From Flavipsychrobacter stenotrophus (GTDB lineage Bacteria > Bacteroidota > Bacteroidia > Chitinophagales > Chitinophagaceae): a stretch of 64,000 nucleotides of DNA. Every line of letters starts with the position of its first letter. The first letter of the stretch is position 1. The notes under the pieces are model-generated. The model worked only from the letters and a program-made list of their open reading frames with translations, was not told where the DNA came from and did no database searches. Both the position numbers and the translations under genes were made by a program. Below, piece after piece: positions 51,341 through 60,188 of this stretch. The stretch covers positions 1 to 64,000 of the forward strand of contig NZ_PPSL01000005.1 of NCBI RefSeq assembly GCF_002954265.1, in the 5' to 3' direction.

Positions 51341-51853
51341 ATGAATAGATATATTCTGCTGGCCACGGGCCTTATGATTACTGTATTTTCCATATGCTCT
51401 TGCTCAAAAAAGAACGACGCCCCCACTTCTCTAACAGGCGATACTATTTATTCCAGTGAATATCTTAACCTTCAACTCGGGAGTGTTTATTATTCTCTGA
51501 AAGACTATAAAACATCAAAACATCCAGGCATTAGCATGTACTGTCAGGACCATGCATTGTTCACCCCTGCGACCTTTCAAATTTCCGAATCGGATGGGGA
51601 AAAGGTTTCTGGTGTTGATATGGTTTCTATCAGGTTTTTTGAGATGCCCTCGACGGTTTATAGAGTGGATTCAACTTCTAATTTGTGTATAATAACTGGC
51701 TCCCTCGGGTACGCACATCCCACCGGTATTGTTAACCTTACTCACAACGACAGTAGCTATATCGAAGGTAGCATAGATGGTATCATTACCAAACAAAGCC
51801 ATTTTGATTCTGTGATAACATTTAGAGCTACTTTTAAATTATATAAGTATTAG
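51341..51853 (+). CDS. Lipoprotein, unknown
   Basis: The 170-residue protein has a lipoprotein signal (MNRYILLATGLMITVFSICS, lipobox Cys at about 21), followed by a short polar spacer with lysines. The mature body is beta-rich, ending in ITFRATFKLYKY. It resembles small uncharacterised Bacteroidota lipoproteins. The ATG at 51341 keeps the signal peptide intact, while the longer frame from 51260 would bury it. First gene of the right backbone. Confidence 0.65.
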   Translation: MNRYILLATGLMITVFSICSCSKKNDAPTSLTGDTIYSSEYLNLQLGSVYYSLKDYKTSKHPGISMYCQDHALFTPATFQISESDGEKVSGVDMVSIRFFEMPSTVYRVDSTSNLCIITGSLGYAHPTGIVNLTHNDSSYIEGSIDGIITKQSHFDSVITFRATFKLYKY

Positions 51854-51978
51854 GGATTTAGTAAACACAAATCATAAAAAGAAATAAAAGGTGGAAGGCA
51901 ATTGATTTTGAAAAAAGATGGTGATTTCTATGTTATGAGTTTCCTTACCACTCATGAATATTCAATCAAATAAATTAA

Positions 51979-52428
51979 CTATTTAATTGTGAACGTGCAC
52001 GTTTTGTTGTTCTCGTCCAAGTTGTTCTTGCGAAATAGTTTTACCCATTTTTGCCTACTAATGGCATAGCCATTTGTGTTATTGCAATATTCATCTAAAG
52101 AATCTGCATTAATAGCAAAGGCCTTTTCATAATTAAATAATTTTGTAGTCATTGTAATGCTTTCACCTGGTAGAATTATTTGGGGGAAAAGATGCTGATC
52201 GTGTGTTCCAGAACAATAATATCTCACCGCAAAATCAATTTCACAAGGATCACAGTCATACGATTCACCAACAAAATATTTGTTACTAGAATTATTAACA
52301 AATGTAACGTTTAGATCACCCACTGGATGAAATACACAAGATGATGCCCAAATACTAAAAAAAGTAATCAAAACACTATTTACAAAAAATTTGCTAACGC
52401 TTTTTGGGCGGCTCAAATGCAATATCAT
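51979..52428 (-). CDS. Lipoprotein-like exported protein, unknown
   Basis: The 149-residue protein has a hydrophobic N-terminal segment (about 14-30) ending in a lipobox-like WASSC. The mature part contains a four-cysteine set (YDCDPCE, YYCSG, YCNN), possibly disulfide-bonded outside the cytoplasm. It is beta-rich with no known family. It is alone on the minus strand. Confidence 0.55.
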   Translation of the reverse strand: MILHLSRPKSVSKFFVNSVLITFFSIWASSCVFHPVGDLNVTFVNNSSNKYFVGESYDCDPCEIDFAVRYYCSGTHDQHLFPQIILPGESITMTTKLFNYEKAFAINADSLDEYCNNTNGYAISRQKWVKLFRKNNLDENNKTCTFTIK

Positions 52429-52564
52429 AGTACTACTTTAATAACATCACGTCCCCTCTCTGTCAAATACGCATGATTACTTACCAACAGATTATCATGC
52501 CGTTTCCCAAGCTCATGCACCCTGCTTTACCCTCATGCCTACTGTAGATTTCTAATCGGCGTCC

Positions 52565-53854
52565 CTACTTCCCCTCCTCCTTCTTCTCGGGCAATGGGCC
52601 TTTCTGTACTTTGCCTTCTGTCCATTTGCCTTTGGCTTTTTCTTCGTAGTTGCCCATGCGGGTCTTACTTTTCAGAAGGGTATCTTTGGTTAGCTTAAAG
52701 TACATTTCACAGCGGCTGCAATAGAGGAGCACATAGGTGCCTGTCTCTTCTATGGTAGTCAACGTATATCGCGGATAGCCGCCATACACATTGTATTCAA
52801 ACCAAAAGCCGTCGTTGAACCGGATAAAGTAGCCGTCTCTTTCGTCAGACTGGTAGGCAAATACGTTTATGTCTGCCGCCATTACTTCCATCAGGCTCAG
52901 GCCATCTTCGCAGCTTATCCAGTTGCCGTTGTATATCTTGTTGTTAATGTCGTTGCGGCTATTGCCCCAGTAAGATTCATCTTCTGTAAGCCTTACATAT
53001 ACCGTTCGGGTAGGATCAAAAAGTACCACTTCATCGGGCGATTCCTGCACCAGCTGATACTTAAACCTTACCACGCGGTCTTTTATCCTTACCTCCTCCC
53101 AATCGTTACCACCCGCAGGACGGTAGATAGAATGATAGTTCTCGTCGGTAGGCTTCAGATAAAAGGCGAACGCCATGTTCTTATGTATGTCTTTACCCGT
53201 CTTTACTACCTTTTCAGACACATTGTGTTTTACCCAGTGGCCGGTATAATTCTCTATAAATCCTTTAGGGCTGTTGGCGGCATTGTAGTAAACACCTGCG
53301 GCAGATACCTGCATGTAATACCCACCTCTGTTGTTAGACAGCAACAAGTAATCCTCTTTCTTCTCCGCTACAGAATAGGTATTCAGCAGTATGCCATCGT
53401 CATAAGTATACTCCAGCCACTTGTTATCTTTACCCGTAGTAAAAAAGCCACGGCACTCCTTCTTCTCATAAAAAAACACCTGCTGTTTGGCTTTTATATA
53501 GTGTTCTGCAGGCTTGCCATTGCAGTCTTCGCTCCAGTAGCCATCATGCACCTTTTGGGTTATATTGTCTTTGCTCTCCCCGCTAAAATATTGCGTTGCT
53601 GTAAGGCGCACATACTGCTTTCTTTCTTCGTCATACAGTGTTACCTCATTTCCTTGCTCGCTCACCATTTTATAGTGGTAGCGCGGCCGGTTCTTTAGGG
53701 CATACATCTCTTCCCACTTACCATCTCCCTTAGTGATCAGGTAGTCGTAAAGGCCATTTTTCTGATCATAATAAAAGATAAACGCACGCTTTCCTTTGGC
53801 GGAGGCGGCCAGTGAGATCATGCATAGTAACAGGCAGGCGAGTATATTCTTCAT
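52565..53854 (-). CDS. Exported four-repeat protein, unknown
   Basis: The 429-residue protein has a Sec signal peptide (MKNILACLLLCMISLAASA). Four tandem copies of a roughly 95-residue unit follow. Each contains a YDQ/YLKP-like turn, a W-x-E or W-x-x-Y motif, and Y-x-R/K-LT (for example VRLTATQYF, VRLTEDESY, FKLTKDTLL). The repeats look like small beta domains that may bind a surface ligand. The ATG at 53854 keeps the signal peptide, while the frame from 53992 would not. No family recognised. Confidence 0.65.
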   Translation of the reverse strand: MKNILACLLLCMISLAASAKGKRAFIFYYDQKNGLYDYLITKGDGKWEEMYALKNRPRYHYKMVSEQGNEVTLYDEERKQYVRLTATQYFSGESKDNITQKVHDGYWSEDCNGKPAEHYIKAKQQVFFYEKKECRGFFTTGKDNKWLEYTYDDGILLNTYSVAEKKEDYLLLSNNRGGYYMQVSAAGVYYNAANSPKGFIENYTGHWVKHNVSEKVVKTGKDIHKNMAFAFYLKPTDENYHSIYRPAGGNDWEEVRIKDRVVRFKYQLVQESPDEVVLFDPTRTVYVRLTEDESYWGNSRNDINNKIYNGNWISCEDGLSLMEVMAADINVFAYQSDERDGYFIRFNDGFWFEYNVYGGYPRYTLTTIEETGTYVLLYCSRCEMYFKLTKDTLLKSKTRMGNYEEKAKGKWTEGKVQKGPLPEKKEEGK

Positions 53855-53935
53855 TGCAAGTGGTTTGGAAGTGTGTAAGATAATGAAAAGACGCAATTTA
53901 AGATATATGTAATTGTATGTGCGCCAAAATATGCG

Positions 53936-53968
53936 TTTGTTGATGCTCCGATCTAAAACATATATTTG
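53936..53968 (+). promoter_or_regulatory. Promoter of the LamG/T9SS gene
   Basis: TTTG at 53936-53939 and TATATTTG at 53961-53968 with a 21-bp spacer. The CDS begins 61 bp downstream at 54029. Confidence 0.6.
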
Positions 53969-54028
53969 CAAAAAATTCTGACATAAAAACAATCAGACAG
54001 ACTTAAAAAATTACAAACCATTACTATA

Positions 54029-55273
54029 ATGAAAAAACTGATCACTACTACCCTATCTGTACTAGCTATTGCTATGAGCGCCCGCGCACAAGTTGCGGCT
54101 TACGTACCAACCAACGGTTTAAAAGCCTGGTATCCATTCAATGCTACTACCAACGACCAGAGCGGCATGGGTAACCACCTAGCAGGATCTGTAAACTATG
54201 TGTCCGACAGATTCAGCGTTGCCGGCACCGCAATAAGTGAGTTTACACCATCAGCACCACTTAGCTGTAGGGCACCTAATTTCATCTTCGGTTATGACTC
54301 GGCCTTTACCACGGCTGTATGGGTCAATTTTTATGGCGCAAGTGGAACGGGTGGACTGGTCATGAAGCATGGCATCACTACAGCACTGGCATCTGACTTT
54401 GTGTGGCAGATGGCCGGCACAGCGGGCGGCAATCCAACTTTTGCAGCCAGCGTTACAACTCCGTGGATATTTGATACCTATTCATCTGCTTTACCAATGA
54501 ATAGCTGGCAACATTTAGTTGCAGTATATAACATTGGAGCGATGAAGCTTTATCTAAACGGCGTATTGGTTGCAACACAAACCCTGGCGGCATCGCCTTC
54601 GGCCACCAGTAACCAGCAACCTTTCTGGATAGGTTATGACCAGTGGAATAATACTGTGATGGATAGCACAACTCTTGACGACATTGGGGTGTGGAATCGT
54701 GCATTGGCAGATTGCGAAATAGCAAAATTGTACTTCTCGACTACAACCCTTATCACAAGCGCGTCGGCAAACGACACAGTGCTTGCCGGCGGAACTGCAC
54801 ATTACAGCATAGCCGACACCGGTGGATCTGCTACGTACCAATGGCAGCAAGATGCAGGCACAGGCTTTGCCAACCTCACTAACAGCGGACCGTACAGCGG
54901 GGTGACAACAAAAAATCTGTCCATAAGCCCTGTAACACCGGCTATGCATAACTACCAATACAGGTGTTTAAGAAATGGCGCTCCTTGCTCCGATACATCT
55001 GCCGCTGCAAGGCTTGTTGTGAACACAGTGGGGATCAGCAACATTGACGGGAAAAATAGGGTTGAAATATATCCAAACCCTGCGCAAAATCAAATCACTG
55101 TAAGCACTGCTACGCCAATTACTTCTTTGATAATATTTGATATTGTAGGTCAAACAGTACTTGAGCAACATGACCTATCAAAAACTATAGACATTGATAT
55201 TTCAAGATTTACTACCGGAGTGTATTTCATAAAAGTGGATGGCATCTATGCCGGGAAATTTCTGAAAGAGTAG
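54029..55273 (+). CDS. LamG-domain protein with T9SS type A sorting domain
   Basis: The 414-residue protein has a signal peptide (MKKLITTTLSVLAIAMSARA) and a LamG/concanavalin-like domain (about 28-235; GLKAWYPFNATTNDQSGMGN, then WQHLVAVYNIGAMKLYLNG and LDDIGVWNRALADCE). An Ig-like segment (about 250-330) and a T9SS C-terminal domain (VEIYPNPAQNQITVS to GVYFIKVDG, about 345-412) follow. It is exported through the Sec and type IX systems to the cell surface or medium. It may bind or process a glycan; LamG alone does not say which. Terminator at 55308. Confidence 0.85.
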   Translation: MKKLITTTLSVLAIAMSARAQVAAYVPTNGLKAWYPFNATTNDQSGMGNHLAGSVNYVSDRFSVAGTAISEFTPSAPLSCRAPNFIFGYDSAFTTAVWVNFYGASGTGGLVMKHGITTALASDFVWQMAGTAGGNPTFAASVTTPWIFDTYSSALPMNSWQHLVAVYNIGAMKLYLNGVLVATQTLAASPSATSNQQPFWIGYDQWNNTVMDSTTLDDIGVWNRALADCEIAKLYFSTTTLITSASANDTVLAGGTAHYSIADTGGSATYQWQQDAGTGFANLTNSGPYSGVTTKNLSISPVTPAMHNYQYRCLRNGAPCSDTSAAARLVVNTVGISNIDGKNRVEIYPNPAQNQITVSTATPITSLIIFDIVGQTVLEQHDLSKTIDIDISRFTTGVYFIKVDGIYAGKFLKE

Positions 55274-55307
55274 TACAAGAGTAAATGAGTATGTAAAGAT
55301 TAACAAA

Positions 55308-55342
55308 AGCGGTGCAACAGAGCGAAGAGCGGTTGCACCGCT
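55308..55342. terminator. Convergent terminator between LamG and GNAT genes
   Basis: AGCGGTGCAAC (55308-55318) pairs with GTTGCACCGCT (55332-55342). It could serve both strands. Confidence 0.7.
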
Positions 55343-55353
55343 CTTCTAATTGA

Positions 55354-55836
55354 TCACGTATCTAACCTATAAATAAACTCCTCAATCTCCATTTGCCGGG
55401 CGTTGGCAAAACCATGGTCTGTGCCGATTTTTACAAATCCGCACTTTTCGAGCAACTTCTGTGAACCATAATTATCAAAGGCTACACGGCCATGTATGGG
55501 TCGGGCATTTTCGATTTTCAGAAACTCCTGAAGCGCGGTTGTTGCAATGCCCTGTCCCCAATATTTTTTATCGATCCAGTAGGTGATCTCTGTATCGCCA
55601 AACATTATGAACTTAGCAATGCTACCTACTATTTCATTATCAACTTTTATCGTCTGTGTATTATTGGTAGGATCAAGCAAGAACTTACTGTATTTTTCAA
55701 TGTAGGCCTCTTTGGCATGTGAGTCTTTGGCAGTAAAGGCAGCCAGGTAATTCGCTTCATTATCCAACTGAAATTGAAATAGAGTATACAGGTCGTCTTT
55801 AACTGTTTTCGTTAGTTTCAGTGCTTTGTTTGTCAT
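55354..55836 (-). CDS. GNAT-family N-acetyltransferase
   Basis: The 160-residue protein has the acetyl-CoA-binding motif A as WGQGIATTALQEFL (about 92-105) and the later GRVAFDNYGSQKLLEKCGF block typical of RimJ/RimL-type GNATs. Substrate cannot be told. The ATG at 55836 was chosen over an upstream TTG. It lies in the same direction as the YihY gene (56-bp gap) but is probably separate. Confidence 0.85.
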   Translation of the reverse strand: MTNKALKLTKTVKDDLYTLFQFQLDNEANYLAAFTAKDSHAKEAYIEKYSKFLLDPTNNTQTIKVDNEIVGSIAKFIMFGDTEITYWIDKKYWGQGIATTALQEFLKIENARPIHGRVAFDNYGSQKLLEKCGFVKIGTDHGFANARQMEIEEFIYRLDT

Positions 55837-55892
55837 GGCCAATGTGCTTTTAAATAGTATGGAGATACCCCAATAAAAATACTACATTCTAT

Positions 55893-56843
55893 TTAAACCG
55901 ATTGGCTATAAACCGGTGTATCCGGCATTTTATCGTGCTGAACAGGAAGGTCATTTTTGGTGATGTGAAATCCGGAAGCATGTGGCAGAGGAATGATGCC
56001 GCCACTGTAATGTTCTGCCCACACCCTGGTGAATGCAGCACCATAATAGAGAATGAGTGCAGTATAGAATACAAAAAGCAAAATCAACACAAGCGAGCCC
56101 GAACCGCCATAGATCTCTTTAATATTGCCCGACAGTCCCCAGGAAAGAATGTACTTACCTACACTGAAGAGTACACCGGCAACAATTGCCCCAACTACGC
56201 TACTACGCAATTTAGGTCTGCCATCGGGTAAAAACCGCAGCAGCACAAAAAACCATGTACTCACCACTACCAATGCTACAACAGGATTAAGTAAACCATG
56301 AGCATACATACCCAACCTTGGAGACAGCTCTGAAAGATAAGGTCCAAAGTAGGCCTGCACCAGTTCTATAGCCATAACAGCAAGGAACAATACCCCGGTA
56401 AACAGAATGAACCCTATTGCCTTAAGCCGAGACAAAAGAATGGAGAGTATGTGCCGCTTTTTATTGACCCGTATACGCCATAGTTGATTAACAGAGTCTT
56501 TGATGACCATGAATAGTGTAGTGGCAACAAAAAGAAGGAAAATAAAAACAAGCACAGTTGCAAAGGGTTGGAGATGAAAACTACGTACTGCCTTGATCAC
56601 CGAGAGGATCTGCTCACGACCATCGTTGCCCAACACGTTACCCACCTTGCCCAGTATCTGCCGGCCTACTGCGCGCCTGTCAAAGAACAAACCTAATGCC
56701 CTTACAATGATCATGAGCATGGGCGGCAATGCGAACGTGGTAAAGAAGGCTGTAGCACCCGCCATACGCAACGGATCATTGGCCGCCAGCAACTTGCCGG
56801 ACTCTTTAAAGACAGAAAATAAATTCAATAGTTTTTCGCGCAT
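55893..56843 (-). CDS. YihY/virulence-factor BrkB family membrane protein
   Basis: The 316-residue inner-membrane protein has about six helices and the family block RPDGRPKLRSSVVGAIVAGVL-like segment (FLPDGRPKLR near 210), and GKYILSWGLSG. BrkB/YihY proteins were once taken for RNase BN; the role is unsettled, possibly transport. Length is typical (280-330). The start MREKLLNLFSVFKE lacks a signal peptide, as expected. Confidence 0.9.
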   Translation of the reverse strand: MREKLLNLFSVFKESGKLLAANDPLRMAGATAFFTTFALPPMLMIIVRALGLFFDRRAVGRQILGKVGNVLGNDGREQILSVIKAVRSFHLQPFATVLVFIFLLFVATTLFMVIKDSVNQLWRIRVNKKRHILSILLSRLKAIGFILFTGVLFLAVMAIELVQAYFGPYLSELSPRLGMYAHGLLNPVVALVVVSTWFFVLLRFLPDGRPKLRSSVVGAIVAGVLFSVGKYILSWGLSGNIKEIYGGSGSLVLILLFVFYTALILYYGAAFTRVWAEHYSGGIIPLPHASGFHITKNDLPVQHDKMPDTPVYSQSV

Positions 56844-56962
56844 GGTGTTCAGTCGAAGTACTGGTATTATCTCAACAATAAGAGGAGCCTTTATGTATCG
56901 ATTAAGGCAAATATCCCGCAGCGGGAAAACCGGTGCGGGATACTACAGGGAAGCTTTATCGA

Positions 56963-57634
56963 TTATTTCTTTGCTTCAAGATCTAACTTGATGTTCACTG
57001 TTTCAGAAATGAACTTATCACCCAACGTTTTGTCATTACCATAAGCCATTTGCCACTGACGGCGATCAATATTAAAATTGCCCTTGGCTTTGAGCGTGTT
57101 CTCGTCGAGATCTATTTTGGCAGGGAAGGTTACGTTCTTGGTATCCCCCTTTAAAGTAAGATTGCCGCTGACACTAAAATTGGCACCCGCAACTATCGAC
57201 GTATCTTTTCCATCACCGGCGTAGGCCTCAACTTTTGTGATCACGAATTTTGCAGTGCCAAACTTTGCTGCATCAAAGAAATCACCGCTCAGCAGGTGTG
57301 GCCTCAGCTTAGACTGAAACATTGCTTCCTTTTGCTCCATTTCCATAGAGTTGATATTGATAACGAACTCACCACCTGAAACCCGATTACCGTCTACGGC
57401 TACAATGCCCGAAGACAGATGAAAATTACCGGGGTGATTTTTCCCTATACCATAACCAATAAATTTCACACGAGAACTGCCGGTATCTACAACAAAAGAC
57501 TGGCCAGTGGCGGTAGAACCGGGCTTTTGCGCGTCTGTTATAGCTGCATTATCGCCCTTAGGCGCATTTGAACAGGCTGTGAATGAAAGCGTTGCCGCTA
57601 AAACAGCCGGCAATAAGAAGATGTGTTTGTGCAT
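56963..57634 (-). CDS. YceI-family lipoprotein
   Basis: The 223-residue protein has a lipoprotein signal (MHKHIFLLPAVLAATLSFTA, then C) and a YceI/lipocalin-like domain (about 45-222): DTGSSRVKFIGYGIGKNHPG, LSGDFFDAAKFGTAKFVITK, VSGNLTLKGDTKNVTFPAKI. YceI proteins bind isoprenoids or related lipids in the periplasm and are often upregulated under stress. The ATG at 57634 keeps the lipobox in frame. Confidence 0.9.
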   Translation of the reverse strand: MHKHIFLLPAVLAATLSFTACSNAPKGDNAAITDAQKPGSTATGQSFVVDTGSSRVKFIGYGIGKNHPGNFHLSSGIVAVDGNRVSGGEFVININSMEMEQKEAMFQSKLRPHLLSGDFFDAAKFGTAKFVITKVEAYAGDGKDTSIVAGANFSVSGNLTLKGDTKNVTFPAKIDLDENTLKAKGNFNIDRRQWQMAYGNDKTLGDKFISETVNIKLDLEAKK

Positions 57635-57719
57635 AACCAAGCGTTTTTAATGTAGTGCATATAAAAACCGTGCACATAACCGAAGAAGACTGAGATTTTG
57701 TTCAACCAAACAGCAAAAA

Positions 57720-58079
57720 CTACTCATTCTTTTTCTTGTAGGTCAAAAAAGTCATGATCAAGCCCAGTTCTTCTGCTGTCACCGTAGTCTCAGGGATACT
57801 GCTTTCGTGTTTGGGATTCTTAACCCGTAGCTCATAACCGATCAATTGGTCCTGAGAAAAATCGGGAATGACAGATCGCTTACCTGCTGGCGTGTTGTGG
57901 CATCCCGAGCAGTTGATGTCATACAAGGCAAGCCCCTTATCGCATTGCTTAATGTACTCTTGTTTTACCGCATCGGGCATGTTAGCCGGAAACTCATACC
58001 TTACCTTACTTCTCTGCCCAGCATAAGCAATGCACGTGATCATTGCCATAAGGAATAAAATAATTTTCTTGCTCATCAT
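57720..58079 (-). CDS. Monohaem cytochrome c
   Basis: The 119-residue protein has a signal peptide (MSKKIILFLMAMITCIAYA) and one haem-binding motif C-x-x-C-H (INCSGCHN, about 56-60) with a late methionine for axial ligation. It begins 5 bp after the stop of the peroxidase gene, so the two form an operon, and this cytochrome is the likely electron donor. Two ATG codons start the frame (58079 and 58076). Confidence 0.85.
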   Translation of the reverse strand: MMSKKIILFLMAMITCIAYAGQRSKVRYEFPANMPDAVKQEYIKQCDKGLALYDINCSGCHNTPAGKRSVIPDFSQDQLIGYELRVKNPKHESSIPETTVTAEELGLIMTFLTYKKKNE

Positions 58080-58084
58080 AATTG

Positions 58085-60007
58085 CTAGTATATGCCCCCA
58101 ACTTTCCTGCTGTTCAATGCTTTGACCCTGGATTTAGGCAATGATACCGGGGCGATCTCCGTTGGTATTTCTTCATTGAGTGAATTGATAAATGCGATAA
58201 GGTCTTTTTTCTCCACGGGAGTAAGCTTTAGCGAATCTGCAGAAAGGGTTTGATTAGCCACATTCAATCCATGCCCGTTACCACCGCCGCCATCATAAAA
58301 ATCAATAACCTGTTCCATTGTCGTAAAGACACCATTGTGCATGTAAGGCATTGTATGGGCAGAATTCCTGACAGTACCGGTCCTGAATGCATTCATTGTT
58401 TCCTTGGCTGGATTCATTACATATCTACCTTTGTCCTTGCTCAAACTGAGATAGGATATGGTCTCAGGGACACCTATCACTTCAAATTCAGAACCAACAT
58501 AAGGTGGTTTAACGCCATTGAATTGCGGCACGAAATGACAAGTAGCACACTGAGCTTTACCCATGAAGAGATTGAAACCCGATTGTATGGACTGAGATAC
58601 ATTTCGGGCTTTATTCATCGCTCCATCAAAAGGGGCAGACTGCCTGCTAAACTGACTATAATACCAGGTTATTGCTGACACAATATGATCGTAAGTGATC
58701 TCTTTTTCAGCCGGTGTGTACGTTAGCAATTTGCAGAAAATATGGCTGTATTGTTTGCAACTCAGCACCTTCCTCAACACTTCTTTTTCACTACATCCCA
58801 TTTCGTCAGGATTACTAATAACAGCTTTTGTCTGGTCCTGCAGATTACTATGTTTTCCATCAAGCATTACGAGGTGATTGTAGCTGGAATTGAGCAACGT
58901 AGGAGAATTGCGTGCAAGGCGATCTACCCTATTGTAATGAAGCGAAGTAGCAAAGGCAGTATCGGTAAAAAACTGACCAGGTTTATGACAGGATGCGCAA
59001 GTACGCATGTTATTGCCAGAGAGTATAGGGTCGTGGAAAAGCAATTTGCCAACCTGCTCAATCTCCGCCAGCACACTGTCATTGGTCACCCGTATAAAAA
59101 CCCCTTTTGAATTTTGTCCGGGGTACAAATTTTTGTCGAATACCGAAACCGCATTTTTGTTCAATGAATAGTCGACGAGACTATGACTTACTACATGATA
59201 CCTGGCTATCAGCTGCTGGTTGATGATAAAGAGCGGGTTGACGTAATCCCTGATAAACTTGAAATGATCGAAGTGGTTGATATCATGGGGCTGAGTATTT
59301 ACAAATTCATTCATCCGGCCATATAGGCTCAAGTAATCTGCCGTTATCGGTGTAGCAGGAAAGCTTGCATTGAATGCTGTATATATATTCCTGTTTGCCG
59401 ACAGCATGATCCGCAATTCGGGGATGACAAGTGTCGGATCCGGACATTCAAAACCTGTGGTGTATATAGCGGCCAGATTCAGCAGCCACAACCTGTTACA
59501 CAAATAAAAATGATGATAAGTCTGTAATTCCCCTGTTATAGAATTTGCTGAATAAACTGAAGTTGCTGACAGAGATGATTGTATCAATGAAAGCAAAGAA
59601 TCCTTTACCGGCTTTTCTTCATCAAGATATAATGTCGCCAGCGTAAGCCCTGTACCCTCCCGTTTATACGGCTTCTCAAATTTCTCAAATACTTCAGTTT
59701 CCCACTCTACAGGCAATGGTCCGTTAATTCTTCTATACGCTTGCGGTTCAAGGTAGCGAAGCCATATATCCGCAGCCTTCATAGCATTCCTGGCATCTTC
59801 TATTTTGTTTCTTACTTCCCTTTTGCCATTTTCTGAGTTGATGTCTGATGCGCCAATGCCGGCAATTAATTGTTTTTGTGTAACCTGCACCTGAGCAATA
59901 GCAGAATTGTAGGCAGACAAATAATCTGCGCTCCCATTATCCTTAAATGAGATCAGCAAACTAGCCGCCAGAGCCAGGCATATGGTAACAAGATAACATT
60001 TTATCAT
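58085..60007 (-). CDS. Di-haem cytochrome-c peroxidase (MauG/CcpA family) with N-terminal helical extension
   Basis: The 640-residue protein has a signal peptide, a roughly 230-residue helical N-terminal extension (imelysin-like in style), and a C-terminal di-haem peroxidase module. Haem motifs are CASCHKPG (about 336) and CATCHFVP (about 488). It reduces hydrogen peroxide in the periplasm using cytochrome c. Classical CcpA proteins are about 320-350 residues, so the N-terminal extension is unusual but known in Bacteroidota relatives. The following cytochrome gene is co-transcribed. Confidence 0.85.
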   Translation of the reverse strand: MIKCYLVTICLALAASLLISFKDNGSADYLSAYNSAIAQVQVTQKQLIAGIGASDINSENGKREVRNKIEDARNAMKAADIWLRYLEPQAYRRINGPLPVEWETEVFEKFEKPYKREGTGLTLATLYLDEEKPVKDSLLSLIQSSLSATSVYSANSITGELQTYHHFYLCNRLWLLNLAAIYTTGFECPDPTLVIPELRIMLSANRNIYTAFNASFPATPITADYLSLYGRMNEFVNTQPHDINHFDHFKFIRDYVNPLFIINQQLIARYHVVSHSLVDYSLNKNAVSVFDKNLYPGQNSKGVFIRVTNDSVLAEIEQVGKLLFHDPILSGNNMRTCASCHKPGQFFTDTAFATSLHYNRVDRLARNSPTLLNSSYNHLVMLDGKHSNLQDQTKAVISNPDEMGCSEKEVLRKVLSCKQYSHIFCKLLTYTPAEKEITYDHIVSAITWYYSQFSRQSAPFDGAMNKARNVSQSIQSGFNLFMGKAQCATCHFVPQFNGVKPPYVGSEFEVIGVPETISYLSLSKDKGRYVMNPAKETMNAFRTGTVRNSAHTMPYMHNGVFTTMEQVIDFYDGGGGNGHGLNVANQTLSADSLKLTPVEKKDLIAFINSLNEEIPTEIAPVSLPKSRVKALNSRKVGGIY

Positions 60008-60119
60008 GACGATCGATTCCGCCTAACGGCGTAGCAGAGCAAATGTATTTGTGGTACTTTGCTTTAACCTTAAGCCGGCATTAAGCCAGTGTTAAGTAAT
60101 ATCATACGTCACAAAAATA

Positions 60120-60150
60120 AAGACCCAATGAACTTTGTTCATTGGGTCTT
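60120..60150 (-). terminator. Terminator of the large T9SS protein gene
   Basis: AAGACCCAATGAAC (60120-60133) pairs perfectly with GTTCATTGGGTCTT (60137-60150), and the minus strand continues with a T-rich tract. It is 38 bp past the stop at 60189. Confidence 0.9.
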
Positions 60151-60188
60151 CGCAATATTTTGAAACAGTTTGTTTCGCAGGAATTGAA

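Noticed and set aside
53132-53698. 188-codon plus-strand frame
   Set aside because: It lies opposite the exported four-repeat protein, whose signal peptide and repeats are clear.
57330-57370. TTGATATTGATAA near 57350 as another dispersed palindrome
   Set aside because: It lacks the outer arms, is within the yceI-like coding sequence and fits ordinary codons.
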